Source: Clostridia bacterium
GTDB lineage: Bacteria > Bacillota > Clostridia > Christensenellales > Aristaeellaceae
Direction: 5' to 3'
Assembly: GCA_017501255.1 (NCBI GenBank)
Contig: JAFVXE010000018.1
Coordinates: 144,341 to 208,340, forward strand
DNA: 64,000 bases
The notes under the pieces were generated by a model. It was not told where the DNA came from. It saw nothing but the letters and a program-made list of their open reading frames with translations, and ran no database searches. Both the position numbers and the translations under genes were made by a program. This document shows, in pieces, positions 9,313 through 16,963 of the stretch. Each line of letters starts with the position of its first letter. Positions within the stretch are counted from its first letter, which is position 1.

Positions 9313-10359
9313 ATGGCATATGAATCCCAGAAGCTGCTTACCCCCGGCCCGCTGCTGGATGACAAGGGTCAACTGGTGGAGCGGGGCTACGCCACCTCGC
9401 TGGTGCGTGACTACGACCGAAAGAAGATCAAGGCTGGTGCGCTGCGCATCAAGGAATGGGACTATTACTGCATCACCGGCAAGGAGTGCGTGCTGTGCCT
9501 CACCATTGCCGACAACAGCTATATGTCGCTGGACAGCGTTTCCCTGCTGTTCCCGGAAAAGTGCACCCAGATCCAGAAAAGCATGATGGGCATTATGACC
9601 CTCGGCAAGGTAGGCCTGCCCGCTTCCAGCAAGCAGGGGGATGTGAAGGTGGCAAAGAAGGACTACACCCTCTCCTTCCTCAACGATGGCAAAACCCGTG
9701 TGCTGGATGTGCATCTGGAGGATTTCAACGGCGGACGTCCCCTCACCGCCCATGTGGAGCTTACCGATGAACCCCGGGACAGCATGGTGATCGCCACGCC
9801 CTTTGCCGGGCATCCCCGCCATTTCTACTACAACCAGAAGATCAACTGCCTGCGCGCCAAGGGGGATGTAACCTTCGGCGGCGAGACCTACACCTTCCAT
9901 CCGGAGACGGACATGGCGGTGCTGGACTGGGGCCGGGGCGTATGGACCTACGCCAACACCTGGTACTGGGGCAGCCTGAGCACCGTCACCGCCGATGGCA
10001 AAGCCGTGGGCCTGAACCTGGGCTATGGTTTCGGCGATACCTCCGCCGCCACCGAGAATATGCTCTTTGTGGACGGTATTGCCCACAAGCTGGAGCACGT
10101 GGTGTTCGAAATCCCCAAGAACGCCACCGGTGGCGATGATTTCATGAAGCCCTGGCGCATCCACGACAACCACGGGCGGCTGGATCTCACCTTCGAGCCG
10201 CTGATTGACCGGGCCGACTGCACCTCTGTACTGGTGATCGAAAGCGACCAGCATCAGGTATTCGGCCTGATGACCGGTACCGCCGTCACCGACGAGGGCG
10301 AGGAGATCCGCATTGAGCGGGCGCTGGGCTTTGCCGAAAAGGTGAAGAACAAGTGGTAA
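9313..10359 (+). CDS. DUF2804 domain-containing protein
   Basis: A 348-residue soluble protein. It begins with the typical DUF2804 N-terminus (LLTPGPLLDDKG, then KEWDYYCI near residue 48) and ends with conserved Trp/Gly-rich strands such as LDWGRGVW (about 205) and the motif NLGYGFGD (about 238). The fold is expected to be a lipocalin/beta-barrel type, and no catalytic residues are established for it. AAAGGAGG precedes the ATG. It stands alone, 95 bases after galM with a terminator between, so a functional link with galM is uncertain. Confidence 0.85.
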   Translation: MAYESQKLLTPGPLLDDKGQLVERGYATSLVRDYDRKKIKAGALRIKEWDYYCITGKECVLCLTIADNSYMSLDSVSLLFPEKCTQIQKSMMGIMTLGKVGLPASSKQGDVKVAKKDYTLSFLNDGKTRVLDVHLEDFNGGRPLTAHVELTDEPRDSMVIATPFAGHPRHFYYNQKINCLRAKGDVTFGGETYTFHPETDMAVLDWGRGVWTYANTWYWGSLSTVTADGKAVGLNLGYGFGDTSAATENMLFVDGIAHKLEHVVFEIPKNATGGDDFMKPWRIHDNHGRLDLTFEPLIDRADCTSVLVIESDQHQVFGLMTGTAVTDEGEEIRIERALGFAEKVKNKW

Positions 10360-10385
10360 GAACCACCAAAGCTGCATAGCACCAC

Positions 10386-10428
10386 GAACCCCCGCCGCAG
10401 GGCCGATGCCTTGCAGCGGGGGTTCATT
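10386..10428. terminator. Terminator after DUF2804 gene
   Basis: A perfect 10-bp stem, GAACCCCCGC (10386-10395) pairing with GCGGGGGTTC (10416-10425), followed by ATTCA. It lies between convergent genes. Confidence 0.7.
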
Positions 10429-10462
10429 CAATCTCTTTCATTGTATGGAGGCTTTTTCCTGC

Positions 10463-11101
10463 CTATCCCTGCCTTGCCGTTTCCAGCTTGATGTGGGCAT
10501 AGGCAGCAATCAATTCCACCAGTTCTTCCAGGGAATGCCCGTCGGTGCGGAGCATCAGGTCGTAATTGGAACGCATACCCCAGTTGCCGTCAGCGTAGAA
10601 GTTGTAGTAGCTGCGCCGCTGCTTGTCGGTTTTCTTGATCAGCTCCCGGGCTTTCTCCTCCTCTACGCCCTCCACCCGCATAATGCGTTCCACCTTATGC
10701 TCCTGGGACGCATACACAAACACATGGGTCACATTGGGGCGGCCCCGGAGCACATAATCGGCGCAGCGGCCCACAATCACGCAGGATTCCTCCTGCGCCA
10801 GCTGGGTGATGGCATCGAACTGCGCCTGAAAAATCCGCTGATTCATGGGCATCTGCATCCCAAAACCAACGCCGGTCATGGCGCCGCCCATGGAGGCGGT
10901 GGCGCCCAGCAGGCTGCTCAATGCGCCCTTTTCATCATGGGCTTCCATCACTTCTTCACATATGCCGCTTTCCTGGGCCGCCTTGGTGAGAATCTCTTTG
11001 TCATAATAGGCAATGCCCAGCCGTTTGGCCAGCATTTCGCCCAGTTCACGGCCGCCGCTGCCGTATTCTCGTCCAATGGTAATGATCATCCGGTTCTCCA
11101 T
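10463..11101 (-). CDS. Cytidylate-kinase-like family protein
   Basis: A 212-residue P-loop protein. It has an N-terminal GREYGSGGRELG segment (about residues 10-21, a degenerate Walker A), YYDKE (about 32-36) and the nucleotide-kinase segment IVGRCADYVL (about 100-109). This is the stand-alone cytidylate kinase-like family common in Clostridia, distinct from housekeeping Cmk; substrate specificity is untested. The start is supported by AAGGAGG 7 bases upstream. The gene is monocistronic, divergent from the DUF4956 operon. Confidence 0.85.
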   Translation of the reverse strand: MENRMIITIGREYGSGGRELGEMLAKRLGIAYYDKEILTKAAQESGICEEVMEAHDEKGALSSLLGATASMGGAMTGVGFGMQMPMNQRIFQAQFDAITQLAQEESCVIVGRCADYVLRGRPNVTHVFVYASQEHKVERIMRVEGVEEEKARELIKKTDKQRRSYYNFYADGNWGMRSNYDLMLRTDGHSLEELVELIAAYAHIKLETARQG

Positions 11102-11172
11102 CCGCTATCCTCCTTGCCTGTGGGGGTGGGGGTTATGGGTATCATTCAGTTGTCAACGGTGTTGATTGGAAT

Positions 11173-11201
11173 ATTATACCGCAAAGAGGGGGAAAACACA
11201 A
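11173..11201 (-). promoter_or_regulatory. Promoter of the cytidylate-kinase-like gene
   Basis: Minus strand TTGTGT (11196-11201) and TATAAT (11173-11178), 17-base spacer. The -10 is perfect and the -35 weak. Confidence 0.5.
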
Positions 11202-11236
11202 TGCCATTCCTTGTACTTTTCTGCCAGGCGCATTGT

Positions 11237-11265
11237 TTGACAAGTCCATGATGGCACTGTATAAT
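11237..11265 (+). promoter_or_regulatory. Consensus promoter of the DUF4956-VTC-CotH operon
   Basis: Perfect TTGACA (11237-11242) and TATAAT (11260-11265) with a 17-base spacer. This is the strongest promoter by eye in the window. Confidence 0.85.
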
Positions 11266-11324
11266 CCATTTTGAAATCAACCATATTCGTATTTGATCAA
11301 TTTTGCTGTAAGGCAGGAGACTTT

Positions 11325-11999
11325 ATGAGCATTCGAGACACCATCAAAGATTCATTGCTGCAATCTCTGCAGGCCAATACCATCAGTACTTCCACCATCG
11401 GCATCACGCTGGGCCTAGCCATTGTGTTCGGCCTGTACATTTTCTTCATTTACCGCATCACCAGCCGCAACGGCTTTTACAACAGCGATTTCAACAAATC
11501 GCTGGCTACGCTGCCAGTGGTCACCGCTGCGATTCTGCTGGCCATGAACAGCAATTTGACCATTTCCCTGGGCATGGTGGGCGCATTGTCCATCGTTCGT
11601 TTCCGCAATGCAGTGAAGAATCCTTCCGACCTGACATTCCTGTTCTGGAGCATCAGCATCGGTATCGTGGTGGGTGCCTGCCTGTATGAACTGGCGATCT
11701 TCCTGTGCCTTGCCGTCACGGTGCTGATTGGTCTGCTGAACCTGATTCCCTCTCTGCGTGCGCCCTGCCTGTTGGTGGTTTCTGCCGACAGCAGCGAAGC
11801 AGAGCCGGAACTGGCCGCCCAGGTGAAGAAGTACGCCAAAACCGGCAAAATCCGCAGCCGCAACATCAGCAAGCGGGGTGTGGAATGGATTTGGGAACTA
11901 CAGCCCAAAAACGAGGAAGAACTGGTGCGTACCATTGCACAGACCGCCTCCGTCACCTCTGTTCATCTGATGACCCATGATGGCAATGTACGCTTCTGA
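11325..11999 (+). CDS. DUF4956 domain-containing membrane protein
   Basis: A 224-residue protein with three to four membrane helices (about residues 23-45, 58-75, 80-95 and 105-140) and a soluble C-terminal domain of about 80 residues. The conserved DUF4956 segment GMVGALSIVRFRNAVKNP is at about residues 84-101. The start at 11325 is preferred because GGCAGGAG lies 7 bases upstream. The next two genes encode a VTC-type polyphosphate polymerase domain and a CotH kinase, a trio that recurs in bacteria. The DUF4956 protein is probably the membrane partner of the VTC domain, but its exact role is not established. Confidence 0.88.
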   Translation: MSIRDTIKDSLLQSLQANTISTSTIGITLGLAIVFGLYIFFIYRITSRNGFYNSDFNKSLATLPVVTAAILLAMNSNLTISLGMVGALSIVRFRNAVKNPSDLTFLFWSISIGIVVGACLYELAIFLCLAVTVLIGLLNLIPSLRAPCLLVVSADSSEAEPELAAQVKKYAKTGKIRSRNISKRGVEWIWELQPKNEEELVRTIAQTASVTSVHLMTHDGNVRF

Positions 12000-12022
12000 T
12001 ACTGAGGACGGAGGGACAGACG

Positions 12023-12724
12023 ATGGAATATCGGGTAGAGGACAAGTACATCGTCTCGGATGCAGATATCACCGTTCTTGCACAGCGTCTGGGATTGGTG
12101 ATGCAGCAGGATATCCATCAGCAGGGCGATTGCTATGAAATCCGTAGCATCTATTTTGATGATCTCAAGGACAGCTGCATGGAAGAGAACGAAGCGGGCA
12201 TCCATCTTCGCAAAAAGTACCGCATCCGTACCTACGGCAGTGCCAATGCGCCGCTGAAACTGGAGATCAAAGAAAAACAGAACAGCCTGATCAAAAAAAC
12301 AGCCGAAACCCTCGAACGTGAAACCTTTGATGCTCTGATGGAGGGTGGGGGTTCTCTCTCTTTTGGTCAGGAGCCTGTGCTGAACCAACTGCTGATGCAA
12401 ATGCGCCTGAACGCAATGAAGCCCAAGGTGCTGATTGTCTACGAGCGCACCGCCTTTGTGCATCCCAGCGGCAACGTGCGTATCACCTTTGATCGGAACA
12501 TTGCCGTCAGCAGGCACTTTGATGCTTTCTGGGATGAACAGATCGCCGGTTCCATCCCCATTCTGCCCACTGGCTTGCACGTACTGGAAGTGAAATATGA
12601 CGAAATGCTGCCGGACATGATTGCCAAACAACTGGAAACCGGCAAGCTCCGCCAGACGGCCTTCTCCAAATATTATCTGGGACGGCTGGCCCTTGACAGC
12701 CAATTCCTGCATTGGGGGGGCTGA
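12023..12724 (+). CDS. VTC-domain (polyphosphate polymerase) protein
   Basis: A 233-residue protein made of one VTC domain, a triphosphate-tunnel-type fold. Conserved basic and acidic residues expected to line the tunnel are visible in EYRVEDKY (residues 2-9), RKKYRIRTYG (about 63-72), KLEIKEK (about 81-87) and VLEVKYDEM near residue 195. In eukaryotic Vtc4 this domain polymerises ATP gamma-phosphates into polyphosphate; bacterial homologues are inferred to do the same. It sits 23 bases after the DUF4956 gene and 4 bases before the CotH gene, so the three are co-translated. Confidence 0.87.
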   Translation: MEYRVEDKYIVSDADITVLAQRLGLVMQQDIHQQGDCYEIRSIYFDDLKDSCMEENEAGIHLRKKYRIRTYGSANAPLKLEIKEKQNSLIKKTAETLERETFDALMEGGGSLSFGQEPVLNQLLMQMRLNAMKPKVLIVYERTAFVHPSGNVRITFDRNIAVSRHFDAFWDEQIAGSIPILPTGLHVLEVKYDEMLPDMIAKQLETGKLRQTAFSKYYLGRLALDSQFLHWGG

Positions 12725-12728
12725 AGCA

Positions 12729-14234
12729 ATGCGCAGCAACCGAATCTTCAGAATTCTTTTCTTTTCCATTGCTCTGGTAATGAGCATGGCTGTGTTCTTC
12801 ATTACCACGGCGATCCATCACCAGCAGTGCATGGGGGTAAAAGTAATCGGGGAAGCGGATTTAGCAGACTATGAGCGCAGCCTGACGGTGGATTTATCCA
12901 CCCTTACTTTCTGCGGTGAACCCGTAGCTGCCGATAATGGCCTGAATACGATATACCTCTCCCAGCCAGAAAAAAACATGGCGCATTTTTCCCGACTGAT
13001 GGGCAAGCTGGCAAGCACGAATGGTCATCAGTTGTTCTGGATTCAGACAGATGCGCTGAACAATCTGCCTGCCGCTGTCGCCAATGGCACAACGCTCAGG
13101 CTGGCCGTCGTGAATGGAAATAACTACGCAGAAGTGCAGGTAGTCCTTTCCACCCTGCCGGTTCTCCGGCTGGAAAGCCAGGAGGATGCCGGTTCCACTT
13201 TCTCCGGTTTTCCCATCACCGGGGGCAAAATCACCCTGTTTGCCGGTTATGACCTGTCTACCGGTGCGTTATCGGTACGCTCCTATTCTGCCACATGGCA
13301 CAAACGGGGTGTGTATTCCGCATCTCTGGACAAATATCCGCTGAAACTGGCCCTGAAAGCAGGGGATGGCAGCAATCTCAACGCCAATCTGCTGGGCATG
13401 GGGGCAGATGACGACTGGATTCTTAATTCCATGCGGATCGATGATACCAAAATGCGGGAAAAAATCATCATGGATTCCTGGAATCAATATGTTGCCACGC
13501 CCCAGCTCCGTATGTCCACCGGCGAATATGTGGAGGTTGTCATGGATAACCGCTATTGCGGCCTGTATCTGCTCCAGCGGCGGGTGGACGCCAAATACCT
13601 GCAGCTGGACAGAACCAAAGATATCCTCTTCAAAGGCTTCAACACCTGGTCCGCCGAATCCTATCAGGAGGCTTATGAAATCGTTGATACACCCACGTGG
13701 CGGGAGGCTTCCTATATCATTCTGGCAGATGTGCTGGATCATAACCGCTACGATCTGGAAAACTATGCGGATGTGAATGTGCTGATTCATTTTCTGCGGG
13801 CAGAGGACAATGTAAGCTACAAAAATATGTTCTACCTGCTCCGTCAGACGGAGGACGGTTACCGGATGCAGCTGATTCCCTGGGATACGGACTGTTCCAT
13901 GGGACTGACCTTTGTGCCGGATGTGGGCATTGAAACCGATTTCCAGTACACCCTTGATACGGATAAATTCCGCAACGATTATTCAAGGCTGACGGAGATC
14001 TATCCCCAGCTGCCCCAGATCTGCGCCCAGCGCTGGAAAGCGCTTCGGTCAACCATGTATGATCCCGACCGGCTGGAAGCCATGATCCGAAGCTATCAGG
14101 CCTTGCTGGAAAGCAGCGGCGCTTATCAGCGGGATATACAGCGCTGGGGATTGTGGAGCGAAAACGACACCTGGGATATGCTGATCCGCTGGTGCAACGG
14201 ACGCATTGAACGTCTGGATGAATACTATAAATAA
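12729..14234 (+). CDS. CotH-family protein kinase, membrane-anchored
   Basis: A 501-residue protein with an N-terminal membrane anchor (about residues 6-25) and an extracytoplasmic CotH domain. Visible kinase-like features include a basic segment LQRRVDAKYLQL (about 280-291) and the metal-binding PWDTDCSMG (about 380-388), equivalent to the family's WD-x-D motif. The start at 12729 follows the VTC stop by 4 bases. CotH proteins phosphorylate spore-coat proteins in Bacillus, but many bacterial CotH genes are linked to VTC and DUF4956 rather than to coat genes, as here. A surface protein or polyphosphate-related target is inference. Confidence 0.85.
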   Translation: MRSNRIFRILFFSIALVMSMAVFFITTAIHHQQCMGVKVIGEADLADYERSLTVDLSTLTFCGEPVAADNGLNTIYLSQPEKNMAHFSRLMGKLASTNGHQLFWIQTDALNNLPAAVANGTTLRLAVVNGNNYAEVQVVLSTLPVLRLESQEDAGSTFSGFPITGGKITLFAGYDLSTGALSVRSYSATWHKRGVYSASLDKYPLKLALKAGDGSNLNANLLGMGADDDWILNSMRIDDTKMREKIIMDSWNQYVATPQLRMSTGEYVEVVMDNRYCGLYLLQRRVDAKYLQLDRTKDILFKGFNTWSAESYQEAYEIVDTPTWREASYIILADVLDHNRYDLENYADVNVLIHFLRAEDNVSYKNMFYLLRQTEDGYRMQLIPWDTDCSMGLTFVPDVGIETDFQYTLDTDKFRNDYSRLTEIYPQLPQICAQRWKALRSTMYDPDRLEAMIRSYQALLESSGAYQRDIQRWGLWSENDTWDMLIRWCNGRIERLDEYYK

Positions 14235-14235
14235 G

Positions 14236-14276
14236 AAAAGGGCTGTTGCAGTGCCAAATCTGCAACAGCCCTTTTT
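14236..14276. terminator. Bidirectional terminator
   Basis: AAAGGGCTGTTGCAG pairs with CTGCAACAGCCCTTTTT. An A-run on one side and a T-run on the other serve both the CotH operon and the convergent DUF6273-like gene. Confidence 0.85.
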
Positions 14277-14284
14277 GTATCCTG

Positions 14285-15484
14285 TCAATACCCAAACGCC
14301 GTAGCCACATTCACCCAGATGGCCGGACGCACAGCCACGCCAGCCGCATTGGTATTGGAGCCATACTCCAAGATATCGCCGTTGGGTTCCACCCGGTTGT
14401 TGTCGTTCTTGCGGTTGGTGGTATCCCGCAGCTGCCAGTAGCAATAGCCGTCTTTCGTAGCGGCCTGCTGACCGGCAGCGTAACGGGTGGCGGTGCACCG
14501 CAGCAGATTGGCATTCAGGTACTGGCGGCACTCGTCCGCAGACAGGCAGAACACATCATCCTGGGTCTGCACGGAGGAATTCACATAGTTGGACTGGATT
14601 GTGGTGCGCAAAATGGAGCCGCGCTGGGTGTCGCTAAAGCATTCATTGTAGAAGGTGCTGTTCAGCCAACGGCGCAGGGAGCAGTCCTTCCAGCTGATCT
14701 TGACCCACTCCGAATGGAACCGCTGGGTATCCAGCGCATAGCGGGACAGCAGCAGCGCACGGGTGCCTTCCACCCGCAGCACGATCCATTCCACCGGCTC
14801 CTTGCCGTTTTGGGTGTTGTTATCCTGCTCGTACTGGCCGAACACCACCACCTGCCCGGGCACCCGCCAGCCGGCGGTAATCTGCTGGGGCAGCGTGAAG
14901 CTGCCGGTGCTTCCCGTGTTGTTCTGGGAGGCGTTTTGATAGTAATAGAAGGTGACGGAGGTGACCAACGGTCTGCCGGACTGATCAAAGGGAATGGTGA
15001 CCGGGTTGGCGCTGAGGGGCAGATACCCGGCAGGCACCAGAGAAGCATTTGGGGTGACCACATTGTTGGTGACGGTTACAGAGGCCGTGCCGCTGGCAAA
15101 CACACCGGCCGTGGTGGCATAGTTCACCTGAATGGAGTGCCCCACCTGCCCCTGCTGGTAGGTGAAGTAAATCACATTGGGAATGGGCGAACCTGCCCGG
15201 TTGAAAATCAGGGTGACGGGGTGGACATTCACGCCCACATAGCCCGCAGGCACCCGCTCCGGGTTGGGGGCGACCACGTTGTTCTGGGGGCTCACATTCA
15301 CCCGTTCAAAGGCGAAGTTGCCGTCGGGGCTGGCATACACCACCTGCACCACGGCAGTCTGGGCGCTGCTGTCGCCATCCGCAGAAGCGGCAAGGGGAAA
15401 AAGGGCGATGGTCATCAGGGCAGCCAGCACCAAAGCAAGGCTGCGGATAAGGCCGGTATGGAAACAACGGTGCTTTTCTGTCAT
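14285..15484 (-). CDS. Secreted DUF6273-like protein with two internal repeats
   Basis: A 399-residue exported protein. A signal peptide (about residues 1-37, cleavage near ASA-DG) is followed by two related ~70-residue repeats. Each contains a VPAGY motif and an NVV-x-PN-x segment and ends with a Tyr-rich strand (IYFTYQQG, TFYYYQN). The C-terminal half resembles DUF6273: VVFGQYEQDNN, EPVEWIVLRVEG and the WVNVATAFGY end. The start is set by AGGAGG 8 bases upstream of the ATG at 15484. DUF6273 is common in secreted proteins of gut Clostridia and its function is not known to me. No sorting signal is visible. Confidence 0.75.
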   Translation of the reverse strand: MTEKHRCFHTGLIRSLALVLAALMTIALFPLAASADGDSSAQTAVVQVVYASPDGNFAFERVNVSPQNNVVAPNPERVPAGYVGVNVHPVTLIFNRAGSPIPNVIYFTYQQGQVGHSIQVNYATTAGVFASGTASVTVTNNVVTPNASLVPAGYLPLSANPVTIPFDQSGRPLVTSVTFYYYQNASQNNTGSTGSFTLPQQITAGWRVPGQVVVFGQYEQDNNTQNGKEPVEWIVLRVEGTRALLLSRYALDTQRFHSEWVKISWKDCSLRRWLNSTFYNECFSDTQRGSILRTTIQSNYVNSSVQTQDDVFCLSADECRQYLNANLLRCTATRYAAGQQAATKDGYCYWQLRDTTNRKNDNNRVEPNGDILEYGSNTNAAGVAVRPAIWVNVATAFGY

Positions 15485-15601
15485 ATTGCATTCCCTCCTG
15501 ATTGGATGGTTCCTGTTGCGATGTTGTCTTTCTTTGGTTGTACCACATCGCCGGGCAGGTGTCAACTGATTGGCATATGCGCGCTTTCCCCATGTTTTTC
15601 C

Positions 15602-15630
15602 TTGCGCAGGCGGCCCAATCATGCTACAAT
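15602..15630 (+). promoter_or_regulatory. Promoter of pth with a long leader
   Basis: TTGCGC (15602-15607) and TACAAT (15625-15630), 17-base spacer. The predicted start near 15637 leaves a leader of about 175 bases before pth. The leader has several short inverted repeats; I do not recognise a known riboswitch in it. Confidence 0.65.
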
Positions 15631-15813
15631 ACAGTACCCGGCAGCAAAACCGGGCTTGCAGGAGAGACGCTCATTCCACGGTCCAAAGGGTCGGCAGATG
15701 AGTTTCATAAGCTGGAAACCCTTTTATCCAAACGGTTTTCAGCGTTGATAGCGAGGGCGGCAACCGCTGTCCTCGCCAAACGTGTTTGTGTTGCAATCAA
15801 AGGAGGAAACCAA

Positions 15814-16446
15814 ATGTATCTGATCGTTGGTCTGGGCAATCCGGGACAGCAGTATGCCCACACCCGCCACAATGCCGGTTTTGATGCGCTGAGCGTGCTG
15901 GCAGACAAGCTGAATGTGTCCATCACCCGCAAAAAGGAGGAAGCCCTGATCGGCGACTGCTTCATTGGCGGGGAGAAAACCCTTCTGTGTATGCCCCAGA
16001 CCTATATGAACCTGAGCGGTCATGCCGTCAGCGCCCTTTTGCAATACTTCCGCATTCCCATGGAAAACCTGATCGTGATCTATGACGACATCGACCTGGC
16101 GCCGGGCACGGTGCGCATCCGCAAAAACGGCAGCGCAGGCACCCACAACGGGATGCGCTCCATCGTGGAACAGCTGGGCAGCGATCAGTTTGCCCGGGTG
16201 CGCATCGGCGTGGGCGACCGCCCCAAGGGCGCCGATCTGGCGGCGTGGGTGCTGGGTCATGTGGCAGACGAGGAAGAGCGCAAGCTGCTGGATGAATCCT
16301 TCCACCAGGCCGCACTGGCAGCGGAGTGCTTCGTGAAGGAAGGCGTGGAAGCCGCCATGTGCAAGTACAACACCAAGAAGCAGAAGAAAGCGAAGGAGGA
16401 TGCTCCGCAGGCTGGGGCTCTGCCCCAGACCCCGGCAGGGGAATAA
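15814..16446 (+). CDS. pth: Peptidyl-tRNA hydrolase
   Basis: A 210-residue Pth that releases tRNA from stalled peptidyl-tRNA in the cytoplasm. Key residues are in LIVGLGNPG (3-11), the catalytic His in TRHNAGF (about 17-23), the Asn in TYMNLSG (about 66-72) and the Asp in VIYDDIDLAPG (about 88-98). AGGAGG lies 7 bases before the ATG. The body is normal, but the last ~14 codons after KKQKKAKE, and the stop codon itself, lie inside the first copy of a 160-bp tandem repeat. The tail (DAPQAGALPQTPAGE) is therefore repeat-derived and probably dispensable. Confidence 0.95.
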   Translation: MYLIVGLGNPGQQYAHTRHNAGFDALSVLADKLNVSITRKKEEALIGDCFIGGEKTLLCMPQTYMNLSGHAVSALLQYFRIPMENLIVIYDDIDLAPGTVRIRKNGSAGTHNGMRSIVEQLGSDQFARVRIGVGDRPKGADLAAWVLGHVADEEERKLLDESFHQAALAAECFVKEGVEAAMCKYNTKKQKKAKEDAPQAGALPQTPAGE

Positions 16447-16869
16447 GATTCCCCTGCACCCCGCATATTGCGCCATTTCATGGCGCAAAGGGGTTGGATA
16501 CGGAGTATTTTCATCCCTTTCGCCTGTGAAACAGGCAAAATGAACGGTAAGCGCCGGGGATGCTCCGCAGGCTGGGGCTCTGCCCCAGACCCCGGCAGGG
16601 GAATAAGATTCCCCTGCACCCCGCATATTGCGCCATTTCATGGCGCAAAAGGGTTGAATACGGAGTATTTTCATCCCTTTCGCCTGTGAAACAGGCGAAA
16701 TGAACGGTAAGCGCCGGGGATGCTCCGCAGGCTGGAGTCCTGCCCCAAACTCCGGCAGGGGAATAAGATTCCCCTGCACCCCGCATATTGCGCCATTTCA
16801 TGGCGCAAAGGGGTTGGATAAGGAGCATTTTCACCACTTTTTCGCCTGTGAAACAGGCGAAATGAAAGG
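16399..16869. repeat. 160-bp tandem repeat, about three copies, between pth and mfd
   Basis: Copies begin at 16399, 16559 and 16719, so the period is exactly 160 bases. The first two differ at only a few positions; the third has more changes and a degenerate end. Each unit contains an A hairpin (GGGGCTCTGCCCC type), a C hairpin (TTGCGCCAT/ATGGCGCAA) and a CGCCTGT/ACAGGCG inverted repeat, so the unit is built from the dispersed hairpin modules. The first unit overlaps the pth 3' end. Confidence 0.9.
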
Positions 16870-16928
16870 GATTCTTAAGGGCCTTAGGCCCTTAAGCGGG
16901 ATCCAAGGGCAGAGCCCTTGGCCTGCGG
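16870..16928. repeat. Modular hairpin repeat in the mfd leader
   Basis: GGGATTC, then CTTAAGGGCC/GGCCCTTAAG (B, reversed orientation), then CCAAGGGC/GCCCTTGG, then CCTGCGGAGC. The last hairpin and its tail recur almost exactly before the ABC ATPase gene at 34.3 kb and, without the tail, before the ATP-grasp gene at 49.5 kb. Confidence 0.8.
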
Positions 16929-16963
16929 AGCAATCCAACAAATCATCAAGAAGGAGAACCCTC

